This document shows positions 53,179-62,141 of a stretch of 64,000 nucleotides of DNA, piece by piece. Position 1 is the first letter of the stretch; the number at the start of each line of letters is the position of its first letter. The position numbers were made by a program, and so were the translations under genes. Origin of the DNA: Nocardia mexicana NBRC 108244 (lineage in GTDB: Bacteria; Actinomycetota; Actinomycetes; Mycobacteriales; Mycobacteriaceae); the NCBI RefSeq assembly GCF_001613165.1, contig NZ_BDBV01000086.1:1-64000 (forward strand), in the 5' to 3' direction. Under the pieces are notes generated by a model. It had not been told where the DNA came from and made no database searches. It saw nothing but the letters and a program-made list of their open reading frames with translations.

Positions 53179-53862
53179 CTACCTGCGTCCGGGACCCCCA
53201 TCGCGCTCGGAGGTGACCGCCCCATCCGGTCCGGACAGGGCGGAGGAGTCCCGGCGGCCGAACATCACCCCCAGCCCCGCGACCGCGGTCGCCAGCAGGG
53301 CGAAGACCACCGCGAGAATCACCAGCCCGATCAGCAGCGAGATATATCCCTGCCCGCGCGGGTCGAGGAACGGGTACGGATACCAGTCGACGATCGCGCC
53401 GCGGACGAGGCTGTACACCCCGTACACCGCCGGATAGATCAGCCAGCCACCGATCAGCCTGCCGGTGACACTCAGCCGCGCGGGCACCAGCAGCCAATCG
53501 GCTACCAGCACGATCGGCAGCACCCGGTGCATGATGTCGTTGATCCACTTGTCGGTCAGCATCACGTCGATATTCGCCAGCAGCACCGCGTACACGACGC
53601 CGGTGATCAGGAGGTACAGCGCACTCGCGCCGCGCAGCAGTTGCCAGCGCCGGTCGCCGGGGTCGCGCAGGCCGCCGATCAGCAGCACCACCACGCCCAG
53701 AATGTTGGACTCGACCGTGAAATAGCTGAGGTAGTTGCCCAGCGAGAACTCGGCGACGCCGATATTGCGCACGGGAATCCAGACCAGCGCAACGACTCCC
53801 AGCACCCCGAACACGACGCGCAGCACCCGGACCCACGGCGGCGTCCCTGCCCTGGTGATCAT
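53179..53862 (-). CDS. Pr6Pr family membrane protein
   Basis: 227 residues with six membrane segments and conserved polar residues in the membrane: SYFTVESNILGVVVLLIGGL, NDIMHRVLPIVLVADWLL and YPAVYGVYSLVRGAIVDWYP. These are hallmarks of the Pr6Pr/FAR-17a family (distant relatives of androgen-induced AIG1 hydrolases), whose bacterial role is not known. ATG 53862; a TTG seven codons further up is possible. A fragment of a related protein is encoded just upstream. Confidence 0.83.
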   Translation of the reverse strand: MITRAGTPPWVRVLRVVFGVLGVVALVWIPVRNIGVAEFSLGNYLSYFTVESNILGVVVLLIGGLRDPGDRRWQLLRGASALYLLITGVVYAVLLANIDVMLTDKWINDIMHRVLPIVLVADWLLVPARLSVTGRLIGGWLIYPAVYGVYSLVRGAIVDWYPYPFLDPRGQGYISLLIGLVILAVVFALLATAVAGLGVMFGRRDSSALSGPDGAVTSERDGGPGRR

Positions 53863-54007
53863 GATCCGATCTTCCCACAGCAATTCGGGTCACCCACGGA
53901 ACCACGGCAGACTCACGGCAACTCCCGAGCGCCAGCGCGGAATCGGCGACCGGCAACACATTCCGGGGTACTCGCGGCGTACGGCGGGTTCGCCCCGGCC
54001 TCGCGGG

Positions 54008-54196
54008 TCAGGACGGGCCCGCCAGCGGGTCCCGCCGCCCGAACCCCCGCACCCGATCACCCAGGCGGCGCAGCGCGGCGATGGTTGCGCCGCCCAGGGC
54101 GCGCACCCGAGCCCGGAGGAATGCCGCGATCCCCAGCAGCAGCGAGACAACCCGCAGGGCGCGGACCCACATCGGAGTTCCCGAACCGGCGACCAT
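54008..54196 (-). pseudogene. Truncated paralogue of the Pr6Pr gene
   Basis: 62 codons. MVAGSGTPMWVRALRVVSLL followed by LGIAAFLRARVRALGG matches the N-terminus of the neighbouring Pr6Pr protein (AGTPPWVRVLRVVFGVLGVV), then the sequence departs into a basic tail and stops; only one of six membrane segments is left. Best read as the stub left from a tandem duplication, though it could be expressed as a short single-pass protein. Confidence 0.5.
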
Positions 54197-54324
54197 GGCC
54201 CGATGGTCGCATACCGATCGGTCTTCAACCAGCAGCGACAGGCCGATAGCAACCAACCGGTAACCTGCCCGCGGCGACCGGGACTGCAGGTCACGGCGCC
54301 GGCTTCGCTACGCTGGTTGCTGCA

Positions 54325-57300
54325 ATGACCAGGACCGCCGCCCTTCCCCGCGAGCTCCGCACCCGCCTGTCCGATCTCTCGATCCGCGACGAACACCGGC
54401 TGCGGCGTCGGCTCGACAAGGCCCGCGGTGGCGATCTCGGCCGCATCGAGGCCGAGATCACGGCCGCCGAGCAGCGCGTCGCGGCGCGGCGTGCCGCCGT
54501 CCCCCGCATCGCCTATCCCGAGCAGTTGCCGGTCTCGGCCCGCCGCGAGGACATCGCGAAGGCCATCGCCGAGAATCAGGTCGTGGTGGTCGCCGGGGAG
54601 ACCGGTTCGGGCAAGACCACGCAGATTCCGAAGATCTGCCTGGAGCTGGGGCGCGGCATCCGAGGCACCATCGGGCACACGCAGCCGCGCCGCCTGGCCG
54701 CGCGCACGGTCGCCGAACGCATCGCCGAGGAACTCGGCACCGAGCTGGGCGACGTGGTCGGCTACACCGTGCGCTTCACCGATCAGGCCTCCGAGCGCAC
54801 CCTGGTCAAGCTGATGACGGACGGCATTCTGCTCGCGGAGATCCAGCGCGACCGGATGCTGCGCCGCTACGACACGATCATCATCGACGAGGCGCACGAG
54901 CGCAGCCTCAATATCGACTTCCTGCTCGGGTACCTGAAGCAGCTGCTGCCCAAGCGGCCGGACCTCAAGGTGATCATCACCTCGGCGACCATCGATCCGG
55001 AGTTGTTCGCGCGGCATTTCGGGGACGACGACAAGGACGAACCCGCACCGATCGTCGAGGTGTCGGGCCGGTCGTATCCGGTGGAGCTCCGCTATCGCCC
55101 ACTGGCACTGGAGGTTTCGGCCCCCTCGGAGGACGACGAGGACGACGATCCGCGCATCGTCGATCGAGATCCGGTGGACGCCATCGGCGATGCGGTCACC
55201 GAGCTGCTCGCCGAGGGCGACGGGGACGTCCTGGTCTTCCTGTCCGGTGAGCGCGAGATCCGCGATACCGCAGACGCTCTGCGCGACCTGAAGCTGCCTC
55301 GCACCGAGATCCTGCCGCTGTACGCGCGACTGTCGGCGGCCGAGCAGCACCGGGTGTTCCAGTCGCACACCGGACGTCGCGTGGTGCTCGCCACCAACGT
55401 GGCCGAGACCTCGCTGACCGTCCCCGGCATCCGCTACGTCGTCGACCCGGGAAACGCTCGCATCTCCCGGTATTCGATGCGCACGAAGGTGCAGCGGCTG
55501 CCGATCGAACCGATCTCGCAGGCCTCGGCGCGCCAGCGCTCCGGCCGCTGCGGCCGCGTCGCCGACGGCATCTGCATCCGGCTGTACTCCGAGGAGGACT
55601 TCGACGCCCGGCCGCAGTTCACCGAGCCGGAGATCCTGCGCACCAACCTGGCGGCGGTCATCCTGCAGATGGCCGCGCTCGGCCTCGGCGATATCGAGAG
55701 CTTCCCGTTCGTCGAGCCGCCCGACCGCCGCGCCATCCGTGACGGCATCGCGCTGCTCGAGGAACTGGGCGCGCTGGCCCGCAAGACCGAGGACACGGCG
55801 AAAGGGCCTGAGTCCCTTCCCGATTCCGATGTCCGCCGGAATGACGATGCGGGCGGCGATCGCGGACAGGGCTCGGACGAGGCGAAGTCCGGGCACGACG
55901 AAGACGTCTCACCGCGATCGGGCAGGCGAAGTCGCCGCCGCCAGGAGGCGATGGTGGGCGATCTCGTACTCACGCCGGTCGGCCGCGAGATGGCGCAGAT
56001 TCCCGTCGACCCACGCATGGGCCGAATGCTGGTGCAGGCCAACCGAAACGGGTGCCTTGCCGAGGTACTGGTGATCGTGGCGGCGCTGTCGATTCAGGAC
56101 GTGCGCGAGCGGCCCGCCGAATTCCAGCAGGCCGCCGACGCCAAACACGCGCGGTTCACCGTGGAGGGTTCGGACTTCCTCGCCTACCTGCGCCTGTGGG
56201 ACTATCTGCGCGAGCGCCGGAAGTCGCTGTCGTCCAACCAGTTCCGGCGGATGTGCCGCGACGAGTTCCTGCACTACCTGCGCATGCGGGAATGGCAGGA
56301 CCTGCACGGCCAGCTCCGCACCATCACCAAGGGTCTCGGTTGGAACAGCGACGGCACGGTCGCCCCGGTGGACCCCGAGGCCGACGGCCTGCCCTGGGAC
56401 TCCACCGCGATCCACCAGTCGCTGCTGGCGGGCATGCTCTCCCACATCGGCGTCCGCGAGGCCGAGACCCGGGAATTCCTGGGCGCGCGCAACGCCAAGT
56501 TCATGATCTTCCCCGGATCCGCGCTGGCCAAGAAGCCGCCGCGCTGGGTGATGGCCGCCGAACTGGTCGAAACGTCGCGGCTGTGGGGCCGGATGGCCGG
56601 GCGCATCGAGCCGGAATGGGCCGAGCGGCTGGCCGGAGATCTGGCGAAACGCAGCTATTCCGAACCACATTGGTCGTCCCGGCGGGGTGCGGCGATGGCG
56701 TACGAGCGGGTCACCCTGTACGGCATCGCACTGGCCGCCCAGCGCCGCGTCGACTTCGGCCGCATCGATCCGCAGCTGTCGCGGGAGCTGTTCATCCGCC
56801 ACGCCCTGGTGCAGGGCGAATGGCAGACCCGGCACGAGTTCTTCCACCGCAACCGCGAATTGCTGGACGACGTCGCCGATCTGGAGAACCGGGCGCGGCG
56901 GCGCGACATTCTCGTCGACGACCAGGTGCTGTTCGACTTCTACGACCAGCGCATCCCGGCCGACGTGGTATCGGTGCGGCATTTCGACAGCTGGTGGCGC
57001 AAGGCCCGGCGCGAGAACCCGGATCTCCTCGATTTCTCGAAATCGACGGTGGTGAACGAGGAAGCGGCGCAGCTGGATCCGGCCGCATTCCCCGACAGCT
57101 GGCGCCAGGGCGAGCTGACCCTCGGGCTCACTTATCAATTCGAGCCCGGACAGGCCGATGACGGTGTCACCGTGCACATTCCGGTCGCGCAGCTGGCACA
57201 TGTGCGCGCGGTCGGGTTCGACTGGCTGGTGCCCGGCATGCGCGAGGAGCTGGTGGCCGCGCTGATCAAGACGCTGCCGAAGCACCTGCGTCGCAGCGTC

Positions 57301-58473
57301 GTTCCCGCGCCGGACTTCGCCCGCGCGGCCCTCGCCCGGCTCACGCCACGCGCCGAGCCGCTGCGGACCGGCCTGGCCCGGGAGCTGTCGCGGCTGGGCT
57401 CGGTGACCATCGCCCCCGCCGACCTGGACCCCGCGGCGCTGCCCGACCACCTCCGCATGACCTTCGCCGCCACCGCCGCCGACGGCACGGCCATCGACCG
57501 CAGCAAGAACCTCGCCGCACTGAAAACCGCACTTGCCGAACAGGTTTCGAAGTCGGTGGCCCGCGCCACGGCGGCCGCCGAGCGCGCACCGGCGACGGTC
57601 TGGACCTCGGAATCACTGGGCACCCTGGAGCCGACGGTGCGCCGCGAGGCGGGCGGGCAGACCGTCACCGGCTATCCGGCGCTGGTGCCCGAGGACGACG
57701 GGGTCGCGGTGCGGGTGCTGTCGTCGCCGGGGCAGCAGGCCGCGGCCATGCGCGCCGGAACCCGCGCCCTCGTGCTGCGCGAGCTGCCGTCCTCGACCCG
57801 GGCGGTCACGGCCGGGCTGTCCCCCACCGATCGCCTTGCGCTCAGCCAGAACCCGTACGGCTCGCTCGACGCCCTGGTCGAGGACTGCCGTGCCTGCGCC
57901 GCCGACGAGCTGATCGCCGCGCACGGCGGACCCGTCCGCAGCCCCGACCGGTTCCGGGCACTGGTGGACGCCGTGCGGCCGCAGTTCTCGAGTACCGTCG
58001 CCCGGATCGTGCGACTGGTGGTGCCGGTGCTCGCCGAGGCGCACCGGGTGCGAACCGCGCTGTCGGGCACCGTGGATCGCGAGATCGGCGACGATGTCAC
58101 CCACCAGCTCGACGAACTCGTATTCCCCGGATTCATCCGCGAGTTCGGCAGCACCCGCCTGCGCGAACTTCCCCGCTACCTGCAGGCGGCGGCCCTGCGC
58201 CTGGAGTCGCTGCCCGCCTCCGCCGATCGCGACCGCCGCGGCACGGCCGAACTGGACCGCGTGCACGCCGCCTATCAGCGGCTGCTGGACGCGCTGCCGG
58301 AGGCCCGCCGAACCGCCCCCGACGTCACCGAAATCTGGTGGATGACAGAAGAATTGCGAGTCAGCCTGTTCGCCCAGCAGCTCGGCACGCCGTATCCGGT
58401 GTCGGCCAAGCGAATCGAGAAGGCGATCGCCGCTGTGCGCGCGAACCCCGTCCGGCAGCCGTCGCGGCGGTGA
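54325..58473 (+). CDS. hrpA: ATP-dependent RNA helicase HrpA
   Basis: 1382 residues of the DEAH-box HrpA family. Walker A is GETGSGKTTQIPK (K97), motif II is DEAHERSLNIDFLLGYL (about 189), motif III SAT, and motif VI QRSGRCGRV; the C-terminal half has the DUF3418 region typical of bacterial HrpA. Acts on structured RNA and stalled translation complexes in the cytoplasm. Compared with the usual pattern, roughly residues 490-541 are an in-frame insertion rich in Asp, Gly, Ser and Arg between the winged-helix-like part and GDLVLTPVGREM. ATG 54325 directly follows a short leader. It converges with nrdR. Confidence 0.95.
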   Translation: MTRTAALPRELRTRLSDLSIRDEHRLRRRLDKARGGDLGRIEAEITAAEQRVAARRAAVPRIAYPEQLPVSARREDIAKAIAENQVVVVAGETGSGKTTQIPKICLELGRGIRGTIGHTQPRRLAARTVAERIAEELGTELGDVVGYTVRFTDQASERTLVKLMTDGILLAEIQRDRMLRRYDTIIIDEAHERSLNIDFLLGYLKQLLPKRPDLKVIITSATIDPELFARHFGDDDKDEPAPIVEVSGRSYPVELRYRPLALEVSAPSEDDEDDDPRIVDRDPVDAIGDAVTELLAEGDGDVLVFLSGEREIRDTADALRDLKLPRTEILPLYARLSAAEQHRVFQSHTGRRVVLATNVAETSLTVPGIRYVVDPGNARISRYSMRTKVQRLPIEPISQASARQRSGRCGRVADGICIRLYSEEDFDARPQFTEPEILRTNLAAVILQMAALGLGDIESFPFVEPPDRRAIRDGIALLEELGALARKTEDTAKGPESLPDSDVRRNDDAGGDRGQGSDEAKSGHDEDVSPRSGRRSRRRQEAMVGDLVLTPVGREMAQIPVDPRMGRMLVQANRNGCLAEVLVIVAALSIQDVRERPAEFQQAADAKHARFTVEGSDFLAYLRLWDYLRERRKSLSSNQFRRMCRDEFLHYLRMREWQDLHGQLRTITKGLGWNSDGTVAPVDPEADGLPWDSTAIHQSLLAGMLSHIGVREAETREFLGARNAKFMIFPGSALAKKPPRWVMAAELVETSRLWGRMAGRIEPEWAERLAGDLAKRSYSEPHWSSRRGAAMAYERVTLYGIALAAQRRVDFGRIDPQLSRELFIRHALVQGEWQTRHEFFHRNRELLDDVADLENRARRRDILVDDQVLFDFYDQRIPADVVSVRHFDSWWRKARRENPDLLDFSKSTVVNEEAAQLDPAAFPDSWRQGELTLGLTYQFEPGQADDGVTVHIPVAQLAHVRAVGFDWLVPGMREELVAALIKTLPKHLRRSVVPAPDFARAALARLTPRAEPLRTGLARELSRLGSVTIAPADLDPAALPDHLRMTFAATAADGTAIDRSKNLAALKTALAEQVSKSVARATAAAERAPATVWTSESLGTLEPTVRREAGGQTVTGYPALVPEDDGVAVRVLSSPGQQAAAMRAGTRALVLRELPSSTRAVTAGLSPTDRLALSQNPYGSLDALVEDCRACAADELIAAHGGPVRSPDRFRALVDAVRPQFSSTVARIVRLVVPVLAEAHRVRTALSGTVDREIGDDVTHQLDELVFPGFIREFGSTRLRELPRYLQAAALRLESLPASADRDRRGTAELDRVHAAYQRLLDALPEARRTAPDVTEIWWMTEELRVSLFAQQLGTPYPVSAKRIEKAIAAVRANPVRQPSRR

Positions 58474-58494
58474 TCGTCCGGGCGCGGCGCGACC

Positions 58495-58971
58495 TCACTC
58501 CGCGCCGGCGGCGACGGTGTGCTCGGTGCGGTGGCGGCGCAGGTCGGCGATCTCGCGCTCGAAATCCTCGGCGGAGCTGAAGGATCGGTAGACCGAGGCG
58601 AAGCGCAGATAGGCCACCTCGTCCAGGTCGCGCAGCGGGCCCAGGATGGCCAGGCCGACCTCGTGGCTGGGCACCTCCGGGGATCCCGTGGCCCGCACCG
58701 CATCCTCCACCTGCTGCGCCAGCAGGTTCAGGGCATCGTCGTCGACCTCGCGGCCCTGGCAGGCGCGGCGCACCCCGCGAATCACCTTCTCGCGGCTGAA
58801 CGGCTCGGTGACCCCGCTGCGCTTCACCACCGATAGGATCGCGGTCTCGACGGTGGTGAACCGCCGCCCGCATTGCGGGCAGGCACGACGGCGCCTGATG
58901 GCGGAGCCTTCCTCGGCTTCGCGCGAGTCGACGACCCGGGAATCCGGGTGTCGGCAGTACGGGCAATGCAT
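58495..58971 (-). CDS. nrdR: Transcriptional repressor NrdR
   Basis: 158 residues. Zinc ribbon cysteines C3, C6, C31 and C34 (MHCPYC; ACPQC) are followed by an ATP-cone domain (ILSVVKRSGVTEPFSREKVI; YLRFASVYRSF). NrdR binds ATP/dATP and represses ribonucleotide reductase genes. It is well conserved with an extra tail of about ten residues. ATG 58971 follows AAGGATC. As in mycobacteria it lies close to a LysM protein gene and lexA. Confidence 0.97.
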   Translation of the reverse strand: MHCPYCRHPDSRVVDSREAEEGSAIRRRRACPQCGRRFTTVETAILSVVKRSGVTEPFSREKVIRGVRRACQGREVDDDALNLLAQQVEDAVRATGSPEVPSHEVGLAILGPLRDLDEVAYLRFASVYRSFSSAEDFEREIADLRRHRTEHTVAAGAE

Positions 58972-59044
58972 CCGAGATCCTTCGTCGATGCCTGCATCGG
59001 TCTACAGCAACGCGGTCGCTCGTCGCTGAATGGGTCCAGCGCAA

Positions 59045-59063
59045 TGCTGTTTCATATACAGCA
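59045..59063. promoter_or_regulatory. Dyad upstream of nrdR
   Basis: TGCTGT-7 bases-ACAGCA, a perfect 6-bp inverted repeat with an AT-rich centre, 74 bases upstream of the nrdR start. It is not a good match to the NrdR box (ACAC-type palindrome) that I remember, so the binding protein is open. Confidence 0.4.
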
Positions 59064-59123
59064 ACACCGAGGATACCCCCAGGACCTGGAAGAAGCCGGG
59101 GTGCACCCCCGGATAACCCCCGC

Positions 59124-60380
59124 TCAGGCCGTAACCTGCCACTGACTGGTGAGGTCGGCGATCAGGTCGGGCAGGCGCCGCAGCAGCCGACCGGCAGCCA
59201 GTTTCTCCGGGAACGGCTCCGCCAGCACCGGCCGGGCCAGGGCGGGATTCGCCTGCATCTCCGCATAGCGCGGCACCAGGTCGGCGACGATATAGGCCCA
59301 CCGGGTATCGCGGTCGGCCCAGTTGAAATCGGGCATCGGCGTGCGCAGCGACATCCGGCGGCCGCCGACGTCGGCGGTCAGGGTGGTCGGTGCGTAGACA
59401 CCCGGGGCCCGCACACCCGGAACCGCCGCCTTCCCCGCCACCGTGCTGACGTAGGTCAGGATTCGGCCCATCACGCCGCGCCCCTGCGAGGTGGCGTCCC
59501 ACTGGTCGGCGATGATCTGATTCTGTTCGCGGTCGGTCATGCGCAGCAGCGCGTCGTCATATCCGGCCGCGGTGCCCCCGTCGATGGAACGCCATGCGGC
59601 GACGGCATTTTCGTCGAGCACCCCGGCTTCGTACAGCTCCTCGACGGCAGGCAGGCCCTCGGCCACGTAGGCCTCGTGCATCGGCACCTGATCGATGAAG
59701 ATGTGCTTCTGCATGACCATCAGGCGACCCTGATACCAGGCCAGGTCGGCGGCGGTCAGCCGCGAACCCTCGGTGGCCAGCAGGCGCAGGTCCGACGGGG
59801 CCAGGTTCACCAGTTCAGGCGGGGTGTGCCGCAGCAGATCCGCGACCACGCTGCCCAGTTCGTGAATGCCCGGAACGCTGACGACGCCGCCGACATCGCT
59901 CATATCGAAGAATCCGGAGGCGAACGAGCCGCCCGCCAATCCGGCCAGCCCCGCCCAGTAGAACTCCGGATGCTGATTCGTCAGCCGCAGATAGTTCACA
60001 TACACCTGGGTGAAGGTGTGGGAGTTGGCCGCCACGCCCCGCGCGGGCTCCCAGCCGGCCAGGTCGATGCCCGCATTGGTGGCCGCCGTGACCAACCAGT
60101 ACTGGTGCAGCAGAGTGGCGTAACGGTGCGGCGCCACATGCGCCTCCCGCGCCTGCTCCACGGCCGCGCGCAGCGTGGGAACGTCCAGCGGCAGTGCGGG
60201 ATTGAGCCCGCCCCCACCCGCTCCGTCACCGTTGACCGACGGTAGGTCCAAATACTCCGCATAGCCGGGCTCGGCCGTCACGGCGGGAGCCGTCACCAGT
60301 CCGAACAGCAGGCACACGAGCAGTGCCGCCGTCCGGGCGAGCGGGCGCAGCCCGCGGGTGAGGGAGGTGGGTCGCGTCAT
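59124..60380 (-). CDS. Secreted protein of unknown function
   Basis: 418 residues, not recognised. A signal peptide (RTAALLVCLLFGLVTAPAVT, then AEPGYAE) predicts export. The mature part is soluble, helical, with conserved-looking clusters such as AREAHVAPHRYATLLHQYWL, HPEFYWAGLAGLAGGSFASG and MDFNW/ADRDTRWAYIVADLVP. One feature worth noting is the lack of cysteines in the mature protein. Start ATG 60380 with GAGGGC upstream. It is on the minus strand between nrdR and the LysM gene, which in mycobacteria are directly adjacent. Confidence 0.78.
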   Translation of the reverse strand: MTRPTSLTRGLRPLARTAALLVCLLFGLVTAPAVTAEPGYAEYLDLPSVNGDGAGGGGLNPALPLDVPTLRAAVEQAREAHVAPHRYATLLHQYWLVTAATNAGIDLAGWEPARGVAANSHTFTQVYVNYLRLTNQHPEFYWAGLAGLAGGSFASGFFDMSDVGGVVSVPGIHELGSVVADLLRHTPPELVNLAPSDLRLLATEGSRLTAADLAWYQGRLMVMQKHIFIDQVPMHEAYVAEGLPAVEELYEAGVLDENAVAAWRSIDGGTAAGYDDALLRMTDREQNQIIADQWDATSQGRGVMGRILTYVSTVAGKAAVPGVRAPGVYAPTTLTADVGGRRMSLRTPMPDFNWADRDTRWAYIVADLVPRYAEMQANPALARPVLAEPFPEKLAAGRLLRRLPDLIADLTSQWQVTA

Positions 60381-60504
60381 CGTGCATGCCCTCGAAATCG
60401 ATCATCGGCGAGTGTCGCCCAGGTCACATTTCGAGCACAGTAGCAACCAGTTTCAGTTGCCGATCAACAAATTCGGCCACACACACTCCGCGACCGAGCG
60501 GCGA

Positions 60505-61002
60505 TCACTCGGCGGCGGCCGGAACGATCAACGTCCGCCCCGGCGCCACCTCGGCGGCGCTCAAGCCGTTGAGTTCCACGATCTTTCGCACGGTATCGCG
60601 CACTGGATCTGCCGGTGCCACGCGCGCGGCCACCTCCGACAGCGACTCTCCCTCGTGGACCTGCACCACCGATGTCGACTCCGCGGCTGGAGCACCCGCG
60701 CGCAGCTGGGCCAGACCGAGCAGGCCGCACACCACCGCGGCGCTCACCAGCGCGGCGACCGCCAGCGTCGCGAAGCCCACCTGCGCCCGCTCCACCCGGT
60801 CGACCGCGTGCGGGCCACGCGACAGCTCCACCCGCGGACGCTCGTAGCGCACCAGCGCCGACCCGGGCCGAGTACCACGCGGACGGCGGGTGTCGCGTAC
60901 GAGCCCGGTGCTCGAACGCGCGGGCAGCCGCCGCGGGCGCGGAACGGTATCGAAGCCCAGATCGGTTCCGGCGGTATCGAATTCGCTGACGGCGGTGCGC
61001 AT
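60505..61002 (-). CDS. LysM-domain cell-division inhibitor, ChiZ (Rv2719c) type
   Basis: 165 residues: an Arg-rich cytoplasmic N-terminus of about 80 residues (RRLPARSSTGLVRDTRRPRG), one membrane helix (VGFATLAVAALVSAAVVCGL), a short linker, and a C-terminal LysM domain (VVQVHEGESLSEVAARVAPA ... LNGLSAAEVAPGRTLIVP) that should bind peptidoglycan outside the cell. Same layout and same divergent position to lexA as the mycobacterial SOS-induced division inhibitor ChiZ. The strong site CTGGAGG precedes ATG 61002. LexA-box-like sequences lie 96-190 bases upstream, so it is probably induced by DNA damage. Confidence 0.87.
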   Translation of the reverse strand: MRTAVSEFDTAGTDLGFDTVPRPRRLPARSSTGLVRDTRRPRGTRPGSALVRYERPRVELSRGPHAVDRVERAQVGFATLAVAALVSAAVVCGLLGLAQLRAGAPAAESTSVVQVHEGESLSEVAARVAPADPVRDTVRKIVELNGLSAAEVAPGRTLIVPAAAE

Positions 61003-61097
61003 CGGACAGACCTCCAGGTGGGTGTGCGGGACGGGAACCCTGTACGTGAGGAGACTCGGTATTCGGTTCGGGCGTGCGGTTCGGGAGACCCAGTGTT

Positions 61098-61113
61098 CGA
61101 TCATGTGTTCGAA
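61098..61113. promoter_or_regulatory. LexA box 1
   Basis: TCGATCATGTGTTCGA: matches the actinobacterial SOS consensus TCGAAC-4-GTTCGA at 11 of 12 fixed positions. Confidence 0.8.
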
Positions 61114-61128
61114 GAACTGATGTTCGAT
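61113..61128. promoter_or_regulatory. LexA box 2, weak
   Basis: AAGAACTGATGTTCGA: right half-site perfect, left half-site with two mismatches. It abuts box 1. Confidence 0.5.
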
Positions 61129-61175
61129 TTTTACCACGGGGCGCCGACAAAGTCATCACTTTCCGCGACATGCGT

Positions 61176-61191
61176 CGAACAGATGTTTGAA
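61176..61191. promoter_or_regulatory. LexA box 3
   Basis: TCGAACAGATGTTTGA: left half-site perfect, right half-site one mismatch. Nearest to lexA, 201 bases before its start. Confidence 0.75.
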
Positions 61192-61314
61192 ACCTGGTGG
61201 CGAGCGGACTACATTCGAAGCACGAAATCCGGTGAGACCCAAGACGAGCGCCCACAGGCCGGTGCACGGGGCGCACGGAAGACCCAGTACATCCATGAAC
61301 GGAGGACGGCGACC

Positions 61315-61395
61315 GTGAGTGAGCTCGCGAGCGAACCGACGACACAGCGCGCCGCGCGCACGACGGAGCCGAGCGTCAGCGAGGTGCAGTCGTGA
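61315..61395 (+). CDS. Leader open frame coupled to lexA
   Basis: 26 codons from GTG 61315, nine bases behind a strong GGAGG (61301-61305): MSELASEPTTQRAARTTEPS, six more residues, stop. The stop TGA overlaps the lexA GTG start by four bases (GTGA), so ribosomes could pass directly on to lexA. No known peptide. It may be a real leader for translational coupling or an accident of an AUG-free 5-prime region. Confidence 0.45.
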   Translation: MSELASEPTTQRAARTTEPSVSEVQS

Positions 61396-62135
61396 GCGAA
61401 CGTACGGTGGGCGGCCACGACGACGTGGACGACCCTGTCACCGAGGCCGACAGCGCCGAATCACCCGGCACCGCGGCCGATCTCACCGTCCGCCAGCGCA
61501 AGGTGCTCGAGGTCATCCGCACCTCGGTCAGCGAGCGCGGCTATCCGCCGAGCATCCGCGAGATCGGCGACGCGGTCGGCCTCACCTCGACCTCCTCGGT
61601 CGCCCATCAGCTGCGCGCCCTGGAGCGCAAGGGCTTCCTGCGCCGCGATCCGAACCGCCCGCGCGCGGTGGACGTCCGCGGCCTGGACGAGACCGCGGTG
61701 CGCGCGGTCGGCACCGTGACCAACCTGCGCCCGATGGAGACCGAGTCGGGCGACCAGCCCGCCCCCACCTACGTTCCGGTGCTGGGCCGCATCGCCGCCG
61801 GTGGGCCGATCCTGGCCGAGCAGGCGGTGGAGGATGTGTTCCCGCTGCCGCGCGAGTTGGTCGGCGAGGGTTCGCTGTTCCTGCTGAAGGTCGTCGGTGA
61901 GTCGATGGTGGATGCCGCCATCTGCGACGGCGACTGGGTGGTCGTGCGCCAGCAGAACGTCGCCGACAACGGCGACATCGTGGCGGCGATGATCGAGGGC
62001 GAGGCGACGGTGAAGACGTTCAAGCGCGCCGGCAAGCAGGTCTGGCTGATGCCGCACAACCCGCTGTTCGAGCCGATTCCGGGGAACGACGCCCAGATCC
62101 TCGGCAAGGTGGTCACGGTCATCCGCAAGATCTGA
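61392..62135 (+). CDS. lexA: SOS repressor LexA
   Basis: 247 residues. Winged helix-turn-helix RGYPPSIREIGDAVGLTSTS near residues 50-70, cleavage site A136-G137 in GRIAAGGPI, and the catalytic dyad S171 (VVGESMVDA) and K208 (ATVKTFKR) of the S24 peptidase domain. RecA-stimulated self-cleavage relieves repression of DNA-damage genes. GTG 61392 follows AGCGAGG. Three LexA-box-like sites upstream indicate autoregulation and control of the divergent LysM gene. Confidence 0.97.
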   Translation: MSERTVGGHDDVDDPVTEADSAESPGTAADLTVRQRKVLEVIRTSVSERGYPPSIREIGDAVGLTSTSSVAHQLRALERKGFLRRDPNRPRAVDVRGLDETAVRAVGTVTNLRPMETESGDQPAPTYVPVLGRIAAGGPILAEQAVEDVFPLPRELVGEGSLFLLKVVGESMVDAAICDGDWVVVRQQNVADNGDIVAAMIEGEATVKTFKRAGKQVWLMPHNPLFEPIPGNDAQILGKVVTVIRKI

Positions 62136-62141
62136 TCCGGG

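Larger units (their letters stand above)
61003..61314. promoter_or_regulatory. Shared SOS-type promoter region of chiZ-like gene and lexA
   Basis: 312 bases between divergent genes, AT-richer than the surroundings around 61120-61200, with three LexA-box-like sites (listed separately). Exact promoters could not be picked by eye. Confidence 0.6.

Noticed and set aside
59045..59063. Possible NrdR box upstream of nrdR.
   Set aside because: Arms TGCTGT/ACAGCA do not match the ACAC-type NrdR consensus; kept only as an unassigned dyad.
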